From Phycomyces nitens (Eukaryota; Mucoromycota; Mucoromycetes; Mucorales; Phycomycetaceae), in assembly GCA_022702545.1 (NCBI GenBank), contig JAHRBC010000007.1, forward strand, positions 310,001-374,000: a stretch of DNA of 64,000 nt. The letters run 5' to 3'. The notes under the pieces were generated by a model, which saw nothing but the letters and a program-made list of their open reading frames with translations, had not been told where the DNA came from and did no database searches. Shown piece by piece: positions 23,127 to 34,915 of this stretch (its first letter is position 1; each line of letters starts with the position of its first letter). A program made the position numbers and the translations under genes.

Positions 23127-24741
23127 AGTAAAGAATAGAAGAGGAAAAGAAGAATATGCAATTGCTAATTCGGTTCAATTCAATGCTTATCAGCACTCTC
23201 TTAAATAGTGTACAACGTCGAGCTGTAATTGATTTAGAGTTGTGGTTTTTGTGTTTTCTGGCTCCAGATCTAGGTTTATGGTATACCTTTTGGCTGCCAT
23301 TACCATTTATGTGCGTTTGAGGGCATATCTTGGTCCGGTTCTTTACTATATCTCATTGTTAGAAAATGGCCAGATCCAGCCCTTGATAGGACCATCGACG
23401 TGTAACGCTTTGTGGGATGTTTTCACTTCCGCATTTATCTCGAGAAATAATCTCATATTTTATTACAATTAGTGTCTGTTCAAACACCTGTTTTCATAAA
23501 TATCAATCTCTCTATAATATTGCGCTTTAAATGGTGGCCTCATCTTTACCTTTGAGTTTTATTTAGGAAAAATCTCTTTTTTATTTCTCGGCCCTTTTGG
23601 TTGCCTAGAACTCGGGTCGTTTGGTACATTTACAGAATACCATCGTGTATCACTAGAATCCAATGGAGGTTTTCGTGAACCAAGCATCTTTAACCAATGC
23701 TCTGAGGGTTGATATTTCCCATGGGTCTGTGTAATTAAAGGGCGGAGATCATCTTCCCCAGGTCGTGTGGTTGCTCTATATAGTTTATTGTGAATCGACA
23801 GGTTTACGATATTCACAGGGCTAATACCAATTGCCATTATGGTCATAAACCAAGTTGCCTAGCAGCAGATCCTCCAAGGCATGTCGTTGTCAAGGAGTAT
23901 AACCAACACATGGTTTCATAGCGAGTTTTCAAACAGACATTTCTCCTAATCCATAAGAATTGCTTTCTACGGCACTTTCTTTGGTTCTATAGAGTTATCT
24001 AATATCAAATCAACTTTAGCCTGGATTTTTGTTTCCTAAAAAAGTATTGGGGGTGCTTGGGTTGCCTAAAAGACAAATCCAGAGGCTGTGAATCGAATTA
24101 AAGAAACTGGTGCCTATTTATATATATAAAAATACAATGTAGTTTGCTAGAGAATGCCCACAGGTATAAAATATGGTCTTGCATGTTCTCTGGTACACTA
24201 TTAAACCCATAATATCAAAATTATTATCTTGTCTTTGAGATTAGTGATTGTGAGAGCCCTCGAGTTGATTTATGAACCTAGATGATCTCTGGTCATGGAA
24301 ATATTGAGCTTTAGAATGGTCAGGTTCATTAATGTGTCTCATTTTTTGGTACTATACTTTTAAACATTTATTGACCAAAGATGATGCATTGAGAACCAAT
24401 ATATACATATATATATATATATTTGTAGGTTGAATCTGGGTAGGTTTGTGCCCAAATTTTACTCTATGATTCTATGACTTGTCAGCTATATTTTTTGGAT
24501 ATATTAGACATATAAAATATGCTCGTATTCCAAGTAGTATTTGGTTCAATATAAAGCCAAAAAGTAAGAGGTCTCAAACCAGGACCAAAAAGCCAATCAA
24601 TTAATTGACTAATTATTATTAAACCCCCGATCGTCTGTGCATGTGACCCCGAGGTGCAAGTCAGGGCAAGCAGGCTGAGCTTACAGGCCGATGAGCACCG
24701 TGGCCCGACAGTCCAGCCTCTTTTTTCTCTAATCCGTAACG
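23127..24741. other. Intergenic with one small open frame
   Basis: About 1.6 kb between the F-box gene and the uL23 gene, so a shared divergent upstream region. It contains the 95-codon minus-strand frame listed separately (23559-23846) and an (AT)n tract at 24400-24423. Nothing else was recognised. Confidence 0.5.
23559..23846 (-). CDS. Small hypothetical protein, 95 aa
   Basis: An ATG-initiated frame of 95 codons with a hydrophobic start (MTIMAIGISPVNIVNL) and a polar, basic, proline-containing rest ending in RQPKGPRNKKEIFPK. Its composition is less biased than other intergenic frames here, with balanced charges and few Ile/Lys/Phe runs, so it may be a real small gene or one exon of a spliced gene. 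I recognise no family. The case against it is its short length and the absence of any supporting splice or promoter signal. Confidence 0.3.
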   Translation of the reverse strand: MTIMAIGISPVNIVNLSIHNKLYRATTRPGEDDLRPLITQTHGKYQPSEHWLKMLGSRKPPLDSSDTRWYSVNVPNDPSSRQPKGPRNKKEIFPK

Positions 24742-25450
24742 ATGGCACCCAAGAGCAACGCTGGTGAGTATATCAAGGATAGATATAGATGGATGAATAA
24801 TACGTGTGGATGATACATGGATAGAGCATTATAAATGTGGATGGATCTAATTATAAAATTTCACCTTGCTAATCAAATGTCTTTTTTATCAAAGCTCCCA
24901 AGAACAAGGCTCTCGCTGCCAAGAAGGCTGCCCTCAAGGGCGTCAGTGGTCAGACCTCCCGCAAGGTCCGCACCTCTACCCACTTCCACATCCCCAAGAC
25001 CTTGAAGTTGGCACGCAAGCCCAAGTTTGCTCGCAAGTCTATTCCCCATGCTCCCCGCATGGACCAGTACCGTGTCATTCGTCAGCCCTTGAACACCGAG
25101 ACTGCCATGAAGAAGATTGAGCAGCACAACACCTTGACCTTCATCGTCGATGTCAAGGCCAACAAGGCTCAGATCAAGGATTCCGTCAAGAGACTCTATG
25201 ATGTCGAGGCTGCCAAGATCAACACCCTCATCAGGTAACAATTTGATACGACTTTTACGAGTGTTTTATGAACCCGAGAAACTAACATTTTATTATAGAC
25301 CCGATGGTTACAAGAAGGCTTTCGTTCGCTTGACCGCTGATTTCGATGCTCTTGATGTTGCCAACAAGGTAAAATGAAAAAATAAGATTGTGTATGCGTT
25401 GTATGTTGAGCTAAAGGTGTATTTTCAATTCTTAGATCGGCTTCATCTAA
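24742..25450 (+). CDS. Ribosomal protein uL23 (L23a/L25)
   Basis: A large-subunit protein at the polypeptide exit tunnel, and a docking site for SRP and nascent-chain factors. Four exons: 24742-24763, 24895-25234, 25299-25368 and 25436-25450; 148 aa. The eukaryotic basic extension ([14 protein letters not shown]) is followed by the uL23 core, with [60 protein letters not shown] and the C-terminal [20 protein letters not shown] plus IGFI. Codon use shifts to C-ending codons, as expected for a highly expressed gene. The last exon is only 15 nt. It converges with the eS12 gene, about 0.9 kb away. Confidence 0.98.
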
Positions 25451-26343
25451 AGAAACCGCTTGTTTGAGTAATGACCTTTTTATTTTTTATGAATTCCATT
25501 TTGGAAATACAATCAAATAAAAAATAAAGATCTCACATACAGTATATTATGATTTGATACTTGTATAATGAATAAGAGGGAAGATGAATATCGCGTCGAT
25601 ACAACCATTGTCTTTATAAAGCATGCGGCTTTAGAGTAGCAAAGGCAATAAATAATGGTAGTCTGTTGATTCCTTGGAAATGTGTCTCTCCAATGCCACC
25701 ATTATAGTATTGCTGGTAAATTTAATAAAAGACTATTTGCAAGTTTGTCTTTCTTAATATTTACAATTAGAATTGGTGATAAAAAAAGTTAAATATGCAT
25801 TTGTACTTTCAAGCATAATAAATAGCCAACCTCAGAGTACTATTAATTGTTACGATTATTGCAGGATAACCCCACTTTAATTGTCTTTATAATGTTGGCA
25901 TGCCCATATTACCATTCAAAAACAAAAAACAAAATAGCCACATGTTTTATTATTGATATTGATATAAATACAAGCAGTAATACCAGGTACAGCTACAAAT
26001 GTCCTTGGTATTTGACGCTGAAACGATACGAGTCTAGTTTCCAATCGCATAAGCATTAGTTTTTCAATATCTTTGAGAATAAGCAATCAATTTAAAGAAT
26101 AATAGATAGATAGGTTACAAAAAATAATCCAGGGCTCAAAAGTCATGATAATATTTAAAGAAATCACAAGCTAAGCCTTTTTTTTAAAAAAAAAAAAAGT
26201 TTATTCTATAATCTCAAAAATCGCATGTCTCTCTGCAAGCACATTTAGTGTTGATTAGGAATGACCAAGTTTGAAATGATGTTTTTGAAAGAGTTTACGT
26301 CAAGATTTTATTTTGAATTAAAACAAGTAACCAAGATGTCAAC
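25451..26343. other. Spacer between convergent ribosomal protein genes
   Basis: Both neighbours end here. The sequence is AT-rich with several AATAAA-like signals (for example near 25515-25530) and a T8/A13 junction at 26178-26198. A 70-codon frame at 25847-26059 looks like chance. Confidence 0.5.
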
Positions 26344-26924
26344 TTAACGGGTCTTGAAGTCTAGAAATAATAATAATAAAGTCAACAAAAAAAGAATTCC
26401 ATATTCACAATACACTGAAATACTTACAATCCAAGAGGACGTTCATGGCCTCAGACTCCTCTCCAAAGTCAGTGACAGCGACGCAGGAGCAGCCGACGAC
26501 CTTGCGGGCGTTACCCTCACGGTCGATCTTGCAGAGACCGGCCCACTCACCGAGCTTCTTGGCATCGGAAACCTTGATGAGGTTGATGTTGTGCTCGGCA
26601 CAGAGAGCCTCAACGAGCTTGATGTACTCAGACTCGGTGCAGGACTCGCAGAGGACAGCCAAATGGGCCTGACGTCTATTGCACATTATATTGTATATTA
26701 GAATCCAATCATACCATAAAGACACAACACAATGGATGATTGTCTTGTTATGTTTACCTGTCGAGGGCCTTGACGGCCTCCTTCAAACCACGGGCAAGGC
26801 CATCGTGAACAAGGGCACGACGGAGGACCTCCTGGAGGGCTTCCTCAACGGACATCTGGCCCTTGGAGACCTCGGCAACAACTTCGACTTCCTGGGTGTC
26901 AATGACGATTTCTTCGGCAGACAT
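26344..26924 (-). CDS. Ribosomal protein eS12
   Basis: A small-subunit protein located at the beak of the 40S head. Three exons: 26924-26758, 26675-26428 and 26360-26344 (17 nt); 143 aa, the family length. Clear eS12 sequence is visible: [24 protein letters not shown] N-terminal helix (here [20 protein letters not shown]), then [60 protein letters not shown] and the C-terminal VLLDYFKTR. An AG falls one base before the ATG and a GTAAG-like context with an (AGTC)n run lies upstream, so a 5'-UTR intron is possible. Codon use is biased like that of uL23. Confidence 0.98.
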
Positions 26925-28884
26925 GCTAATGTAAGTAATAAGTCAGTCAGTCAGTCAGTGATTTGATGGCTTTAGCGAGGGCGGAAGGTCGATTATTCTT
27001 TTTTGATGATCCAAGAAGAATAAATCCATCCATCCCCAGACGTCTGTATATGTTGATCGTCCGTATCTCATCGTATTGTATGATGAGGCTGTTACGTACA
27101 TTGCGATAGTTGATATTTCACAAAAGAGAAGGATTATATGGGTTGGCCTTATTGCCTCTCTTGAATGTTCTGCGTGGGCAATCCTCACCAGCTGCGAAGA
27201 ACGGTCACGTGGATCCTCTTACCGAACATAACGACTACCCGGTTTATTTAAAGACCGTTTATAAAGATGTTCTTTTAGGCAAAGCTAATTTAAATAAATA
27301 AAAAAAAGAGGATTTATTATAGGGTGTTATTGAAATACAAGCCGTTTTCATTGTATAATGGCCAATTGCTAGTATTCAATATAAACTAGAGAGAGATTTG
27401 TTGTATATTATAGTGATTAAAATCCAATTCTGATTTCATGTATAAAAGTAACAATAATTAAATACCACACTTTCAATAGACAAATGGTATTTTGGATGGT
27501 ACAAAAACTGCTTTTAATGATATTGATACCATGTATATTTATAAATGTGGAAATATGGTATTAGAGAAAAATAGGTTATACATTCATATAAAGCGATTTG
27601 TTTGGTATACTCGTCTTGACCTACTATATTCCCTTTAAATCATTAACCATTGACAATGGTCTTTAGCATTGAATGCTAATCCCAACAAACTCCAATCCTT
27701 ATAATGATGTCACTCGAACTTGGTTGTCCATGACTCTGTAGAAACAAGTGATTCATCTTTCTTGAATCTTGCAATGATCTTGACAGTTTTTTTTTATTTT
27801 ATTATTATTCACAAGACAATACAAGTCGAGCAGGCGACATATGATTCAAAGTGCCTGAGCTCTTTGGCTGTTTCGTAAAAAACGAGTGTCTGTTTTCTAA
27901 TGATATTTGCGAGAGAACCAGACTTTTAATGGCTAATCTACCAGGCCATAACACATTATAGGTGATTTGGCAAATATATTAATTTGGTATTCATAGTCAA
28001 GATGGCAAATAGACTGGTCAGGATCAGTCTATTTTATAAATGTGTTTTAGAAAAGTGAAATGGAAAATACATAAAAACCTTGTAACTGTTCATCATCATT
28101 TAAAAAAAAATGTTCTTTCTTGAACATTTAAACGTACAATTCAGCTATCAGTACTTTTTTTTTAATTGAAAATATTTGAACAAATACAAAAGTATAAATA
28201 TCAATGTCCTTGAGAAAGAGTTGGAATTATAATCCCATCAATTTGAACATTCAGAAAGATCATCGTGAACTGTAACTTATTTGGCGCTGCTTATTTGGAT
28301 GCCGCCAGCATTGCAGTTTTACGACCTCTTAATTTTCTTGTACATTTATTTTGAAAGACACTGTTGAATGACGCAGATGTGTCTAGTGCAACCCAAAATA
28401 CACATCTCTGGTCATCAGATAGTCAGATAATCAGATATTTGGCTACAGTCATTCCAGTGCCTACAAGATCCAGCATAAGAATTAAATATTACTGCGGTGT
28501 AGGTTGTTTGTACATCTAGTATAGAATCAATTTATTAATAATAATAATAATAATAATAATGATGATGATGATGTTAATTTGGGATCCTGACACTCTTGAT
28601 GCCACTATCAAGGGCCTCGGGTACCATATATTTCTAACAAGACAATCAGCCGTATTCAAACCAGTTTTCTAATGAACCATGTTTGCTAGTCACCAAAGCA
28701 GAGTTTCTTGTGCGATTATCTTGTGTTTTCTTGTTTTTGAATAGACCAACATTCTTTTAAAGATCTGTGTATTTTTTTTTGCTATAATATTCAATCGTTT
28801 TATTCTCAGTCAACGAAACAGCCTTTCTCTCTCTCTTTCTTTTTCTTAAACTTTATTCGTCTTTTTCTTTTCATTCTTTTACTA
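26925..28884. other. Intergenic, no recognised gene
   Basis: The divergent region between eS12 and the RRM gene. It contains an (AGTC)n run at about 26940-26959 in the probable eS12 leader, a trinucleotide tract (AAT)n then (GAT)n at about 28537-28572, and a pyrimidine-rich leader (28820-28884) before the RRM gene. No gene was recognised. Confidence 0.5.
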
Positions 28885-30350
28885 ATGACCACCACAACAG
28901 ACCCATTGCCAGCCTCATCTGTCATGGCTCCCTCATTCACTCAGGCCATCTCTCCACCCAGCCCATTAGTCCAGTTTCCAACTCCAGGCACAAGTAGTCT
29001 CATGGCCAGTGCTGTCGGGGAAGAAGTCTCGACGCTGTTTATAGTGGGGTTTCCAGACGATATGCAGGAGCGCGAATTCCAAAACATGTTTATCTTCTCG
29101 CCTGGCTTTGAGGCAGCTACTCTCAAGGTGCCTGCAAAAGATATGGAAGAGGACATCAACTACCAGGCCAAGAAACAGACGGTATTATATAAGAGTTGAC
29201 TGGGCAATGAATCGTTGCTTATAAAACTGTGTAGATTGGATTTGCAAAGTTCCGTACCCGGTCAGAAGCCCTCGAGGCGCGCGATGTGTTGAATGGACGC
29301 AAGGTAGACGCTGAAAAGGGATCGCTTTTAAAGGCTGAGATGGCCAAGAAGAACCTTCATACCAAGCGAGGACTATCCAATGAGCTCCAGGTCATTCTTC
29401 CTCTGACACCCAAGAGGTTCCTGCCTTCGTCTCAGACTGCATTCGAGGCATTTTACTCGGTTCCTATCAATGGTGGGGTGGCTGTTGTCAGCACCAGTAC
29501 GGCCGCTCCAGCTGCTGCCGTAAGTGGGGCTGGCGCTGGTGCCGGTACTAGTGCTAGTACAGGTTCTGGTGCTGGTGCTAGTTCTGGTACTGGTGCTGGT
29601 ACTGGTGGGGACGAGATGGATCTCTTTACACCCAGCCCTCTTCAGGCTGTGTTTCCGGACAGTTTTGCGTCTCGGGCACCGGCATTAGATAATTCGGTCG
29701 AGGAGCTGTATGGTCCGATCCCAGCATCGTCATCAGCCCGACTGTCATCTCACCTATATCCCCACCGCTATTCAAGACACGTCTTGGAAGAACATGGCTC
29801 AAAATCCACACCACTCCAGACAGACCGGGCTTCCTTTCGCCCCCCGCTACCAGACACCCCCAATCGCTTTGTTATCAAACCTCCCCGGTTCAATTTGGGT
29901 AACATAGCAGATCAAAACCCGCCTTGCAACACACTGTATGTTGGCAATCTTCCAGCCAATACTGACGAAGAAGAACTAAAGGCAATGTTTGCCAACTGTG
30001 CTGGCTACAAGCGACTGTCTTTCCGTAATAAGCCCCAGGGTCCAATGTGTTTTGTGGAATTCGAGCAGGTTGTCTATGCCACCAATGCTCTCCAGACCCT
30101 TCATGGAAACACGCTTTCGAATTCGGTCAAGGGAGGCATTCGACTGTCTTATAGCAAGAACCCACTGGTAAGCCATAAATATCATACCTTTTCATGCGCA
30201 TCTTTATTTTTTATATTATATTTTTACTAACATACTTGCAAGGGAGTACGCCAGCAGGGCCAAATGAGCCCAACTGCCATTGTACAGCCTCGCCCCAGTC
30301 TTCCATTTGATCCCCAGTTGGCGTCTCACCTGGCAAATTCCCATGCATAA
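28885..30350 (+). CDS. Two-RRM RNA-binding protein, Whi3/Scw1-like
   Basis: Three exons, 28885-29181, 29235-30167 and 30243-30350; 445 aa. RRM1 (about residues 48-130) starts [20 protein letters not shown], is split by intron 1 after KKQT and continues [23 protein letters not shown]2 (about residues 320-400) has RNP2 [10 protein letters not shown] and RNP1-like [20 protein letters not shown]. Between them lies a low-complexity Gly/Ala/Ser/Thr run (about residues 180-205) and Pro-rich disorder. The arrangement of a divergent first RRM, a long linker and a strong C-terminal RRM ending in [16 protein letters not shown] is that of Whi3/Scw1-type proteins, which bind mRNAs of cell-cycle and cell-wall genes and can form condensates. 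The orthology claim rests on this pattern. Confidence 0.9.
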
Positions 30351-30792
30351 AAAAAAAGAAGTTTATCATACAAATTCATTCTGTAATCCCAACCCATTCA
30401 AATAAGTATAAAAGACAGGTGTAACGAGCATTTCATAGGATCTGATAGGTGGTCAAGAACATCTTCTTTTCTGTCAAAGGGTCCGGCCCTTTACGGACAA
30501 ATAAAAACTCCGTCACTGCCTATTTGAAGCCGAACTCTGGCCTTGTTTTTTCTGCATTCTTTTGCGCGCTCCCACCTTTTTCCATTCTTGCCATTTTACT
30601 GAGAAGTGTTCCTTACGAAACACCTCAACAATCAAACAAGTAGAAAACGGTATGTATATCTGTTTAACGGCCACATGTTCCTGACCAGCCCCCACATACC
30701 ACACTAGTTTGCCAATCTCTTAGCCTCCACCCACAACCCATACAAAGGACACCGTCGCTGTAGTGACAGACCTAAAAAAGTTACCTAACAAG
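30351..30792. other. Spacer upstream of INO1
   Basis: It holds the 3' region of the RRM gene and the promoter and leader of the inositol-phosphate synthase gene. No gene was seen. I did not find a convincing inositol-response element (CATGTGAAAT-like) by eye. Confidence 0.45.
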
Positions 30793-32493
30793 ATGTCTCC
30801 TCCCCACAACGATACCTACCCTGCCCCTGCCTCTGGCTCTGCTTCTGCACCCACCCCTCCTCCTCTCTTCAAAGTGAGCTCTCCCAACGTCGAGTACACT
30901 GACTCCCACATCCAATCCAAGTACACCTACACCAACACCATCGTCTCCAAGAAGCCCGATGGCAGCCTTGTCGCCGAACCCGTCGAACAGGCCTTCCAGT
31001 TCAAGACCGAGCGCACTGTTCCCCGCGTTGGGTAAGTTTTTTTTTGGTTGATAAATGTCATGGGCTAACGTTCTCATAGTTTGATGATGGTCGGTTGGGG
31101 TGGTAACAATGGTACTACTCTCACTGCCTCTATCCTCGCCCACAAGCGCAACATTACCTGGCGCACCAAGTCTGGTGTCCAGACCCCCAACTACTTTGGT
31201 TCTCTCACCCAGGCCTCTACCGTCCGTCTTGGTGTAAGTGCCGAGGGTGAAGACATCTACGTTCCCTTGTCCCAGATGCTCCCCATGGTTAACCCCACCG
31301 ATCTTGTTATTGGTGGATGGGATATCTCCGGTCTTTCCATTGGTGATGCCATGGAGCGTGCTCAGGTGCTTGAGTACGACCTCCAGCGTCAGGTCCGCGA
31401 CGAATTGGCTGCCCTCAAGCCCTTGCCTTCCATCTACTACCCCGACTTTATTGCCGCTAACCAGTCGGATCGTGCTGACAATTTGTTGCCTGGCAACGAC
31501 AAGCGCCAGCACTGCGACAAGATCCGTAAAGACATTCGTGACTTCAAGACCGCCAACAGCCTCGACAAGGTTGTTGTTGTCTGGACCGCCAACACCGAGC
31601 GTTATGCTGATCTTATCGACGGTGTCAATGATACTCCCGAGAACTTCTTGGCTGCCGTAGCTTCCTCCCACCCCGAGGTTGCTCCTTCTTCCATCTTTGC
31701 TTTGGCTTGTATCGAAGAAGGCGTTCCATTTATCAACGGTTCTCCCCAGAACACCTTTGTGCCTGGTCTTTTGGCCTTGGCCGAGCGTGAGCGTGCCTTT
31801 ATCGGTGGTGATGATTTCAAGTCCGGCCAGACCAAGTTCAAGTCGGCCATTGTTGACTTTCTCGTGAACGCTGGTATCAAACCAGTCGCAATCACCTCGT
31901 ACAACCACTTGGGTAACAACGACGGTAAGAACCTGTCGTCGCACAAGCAGTTCCGCTCCAAGGAAATCTCCAAGTCCACAGTTGTGGATGATATGGTTGC
32001 CGCCAACCACTTGCTCTACAAGAAGGACGAACACCCCGATCACACTGTTGTGATCAAGTATGTTCCTTCCGTTGGTGATTCCAAGCGTGCCCTGGATGAG
32101 TATGAGTGTGATATCTTTATGGCCGGCCGTCAGTCCATCTCCATCTACAACATTTGCGAGGACTCCTTCTTGGCCTCTCCTTTGATCATCGATCTTGTTG
32201 TTATGGCTGAACTGATGACCCGTATCGAATACAAGACTGGAAACATGACAAAGTACAGCCGTTTCCAGAGTGTTCTCTCCATCTTGAGTTGTAAGTAAAG
32301 TTTTATTTGGTTAGATGCGCCTACTGACTGACTGTTTATCCTAGACATGCTCAAGGCTCCCCTTGTCACTCCTGGCACTCCTGTTGTCAATGCTCTCGGC
32401 AGACAGCGTTCTGCTATTGAGAACCTTTTCAGAGCCTGTGTTGGTTTGGCTCCCAACAACGAGATGGGTTTGGAACACAAGATCTGGAAGTAG
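30793..32493 (+). CDS. INO1: Myo-inositol-1-phosphate synthase
   Basis: It converts glucose-6-phosphate to inositol-3-phosphate with bound NAD+, the committed step for phosphatidylinositol. Three exons, 30793-31031, 31080-32290 and 32345-32493; 532 aa. The Rossmann nucleotide motif appears as [20 protein letters not shown], followed by the family blocks [80 protein letters not shown] and the lysine-rich active-site region around [10 protein letters not shown]. The ATG is the first in a frame that starts about 80 residues before the Gly-rich loop; its Pro/Ala/Ser-rich beginning is not conserved. Codon bias indicates strong expression. It converges on the Get4 gene, with 211 bp between stops. 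Confidence 0.98.
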
Positions 32494-32704
32494 TGATACA
32501 AATAGCTATAAAAATGAAAACCAAGACAGCTATCTTGGTTTGGCACAAGTAATAAAAGATACTTCTAGTTTGTGTACTTTGAGGGACATCAAGAGTGGTG
32601 CAATATTCCACAAGACATCGCTGGATCAATTAAATGTGTGTGTGTATAAATATAAATATATGTATAATATTTTTATATATATTTTTATAAATGTGTGATA
32701 GTTT

Positions 32705-34149
32705 TTAATCAAGTTCCATGCCAGATGAGCCAGATGCAGAAATGGCTGGTGCAGAAGGGGCATTAAAGAGACTACTCAGCATGTCCTGGAGAGAATTGGA
32801 TTGCTTGCGAGGTTTGGGAATGTCAAAAAAGACATTGCCAATGTCATCGAGCAACTTTTACAAATTAATTTTTTTTCAGGTTAGTTTTTAGATGATTTGA
32901 CCCAATATATATACAAAATATCCCAATCCTTGTAAAATTACCTCTTCGAAACCCTTGTGCTCACGGTACATCTGAGCGTATGTACTACGGAGACTCTGGA
33001 AGAGATCAGTAGCATCACGCTGTACAGTGAGGATCATCAACTGCAAAAAGTTCAGCCAAGGATCCTGATAGATAACAACAGGAGAAGGCTCTTCGGCAGG
33101 AGCACGACGAACTTGTGCATTTCCTGAGCGTGCCTGGTTGCCACACTTTAAAAAGTTTTCAAGTGCGAGGGTAGCATGGTGGATATTCTTCATGGCAAGA
33201 TATCTAAACAGCCGTTTAAAAGGCGGCCAATATCTCCCAGCCTACAACTTACTGCAATGCCCCACGAGCAATGTACAATCCCTGGTTTTGTGAGCCTTCT
33301 TCTACTGCCCAATCGTAGGCTAATTTACCCAACAATTCAGCGCTGTGATCTGTGCCAACCAAAAGATGTTCCTCTGCAGGAGCATAACGGCCCTCTATAT
33401 TACAGCATTAATGACACGTATATTTGGGGTTTATTCTTTACCATTGAAGAACATGGTTCCAACATAATCATGGAGTTCAGGATCTCCTTCTGGATACTGG
33501 CCATGCTTCTGGGTCCAGCTGAAATATAAGCATGTCATGTTGGTTACCATTCCCATTTCATGATATCCACTCTAGCCTTATTTTTTCCCACAAGGCTGAA
33601 CTATTACATGACAATTAAGGTGGCTTTACCTAAACGCATTATTGATAAATGATTTACGCCCAGGTTCATTTGGAGGATATAGACCCAAGATTTCTACCAC
33701 GCGATCTAAAATCACAATCATAATCATAATAATAAAAATGTCAAAATCTCTCCCAATGCATATCTGTATATATATGTATGTATATATATATATCTTTACC
33801 AAGCGATACATCATCCACGGGTATATTTGCAGTATTGTAGGTCTCGAGCATATAATTGGCCAGGTCAGAGCCAGATGCGCTCTGCTTATGGGTCATCAAA
33901 GACACAGCTCCGTCATGCAGCAGCTGAATGGCATGCTGATGTTTCTGTTGCTTATTATATCTGATCCATTGTCAGGGTTCAGCACTCAACCTTTAAAAGC
34001 CTTGGCACGTAAAAGATTTATATATATATATCTATAAAGATAGTTTACCTGCGTGCCACAGTGCGGTACATCTGGTGGGACTCATAATAGTTTCCACTAT
34101 TGACAGAGTCCTTTAGCTTCTGCAGCGTATTCTTGGTACCTTTGAGCAT
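32705..34149 (-). CDS. GET4: Get4, GET/TRC pathway adaptor
   Basis: Get4 pairs with Get5 to hand tail-anchored membrane proteins from Sgt2 to the Get3 ATPase in the cytosol. Seven exons: 34149-34049, 33960-33800, 33705-33630, 33518-33442, 33394-33253, 33203-32942 and 32854-32705; 322 aa, matching the family. All six introns keep phase. The start, LKDSVNSGNYYESHQMYRT, is the family's N-terminal helical-repeat motif. Further blocks are AYDWAVEEGSQNQGL-like (here LAYDWAVEEG), ALENFLKCG, and the PWLNFLQLMILTVQRDA helix that leads to the Get5-binding part. The C terminus (about 50 residues) is polar and probably disordered. Confidence 0.95.
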
Positions 34150-34452
34150 TATAAATCCCTAGAGATGAACTGGTTGAGAATAAAGTTTGGCAAGCTCTAC
34201 TTCATTCTGTCTTTGGACCCTCTGGGTAAGCGATCAATGCTCGTGACGTCACATGTCTGCGTCGCAATGCATGGATTTTGGTGCCCAATTCTCTTTATAT
34301 TTTATTTTATTTTTATTTAATTGGTTATCTATAATGTTAATGGAATCAAATGTTTGCATGAATTGCTCAGAGATATTTCTACACTTTCTTTTTTTTAAAA
34401 AGAAAAAAAAAACATCCTAGGGCATAAAGCATAGAGTAATTCATGGGCTATT

Positions 34453-34484
<32 letters not shown>

Positions 34485-34915
34485 TGGAATCATTCGATTA
34501 TTACAAGAGAAATGAGAATTTGTAATGTGTATTTGGCACTAGTAGGAAATCCAGTGTTTAATTAACCAAGAAACCTAAACATTTTTTTTATTACTGGGAA
34601 ATTGGTCTTGTCCCTCGGTCAGTAAAGAATAACTTCCATGCTTTATTTTATAATAATAATAATAATGATAATAATTCCATGAGAAACGGAAACCGTAGTT
34701 TGCCATTGAGCATTGGACAATAATGCTGAATATTTGCATATTAAACAAATAAATTTCTGTTTCAACTAGAGAGAAAACATTCTGACGCTTGATTATTTAA
34801 AAAGCAACAAGCCATGATATCCATTGGAGATGCCCACCTTCTTATTCTCAATCTCTCAAGTCGCCCTTTTTGTCTTTATTGCGTCCAGTAGTCTACTAGC
34901 CAGACTTTATCCAAC
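34150..34915. other. Intergenic, simple repeats only
   Basis: The divergent region between Get4 and the ankyrin gene. It contains an interrupted T-tract/A-tract junction at about 34386-34412, (AAT)n at about 34454-34484 and a shorter AAT run near 34650-34672. No gene was seen. Confidence 0.5.

Noticed and set aside
30781..32043. A 420-codon minus-strand open frame across INO1
   Set aside because: A shadow of the strongly biased INO1 codons; the sense strand has the complete enzyme.
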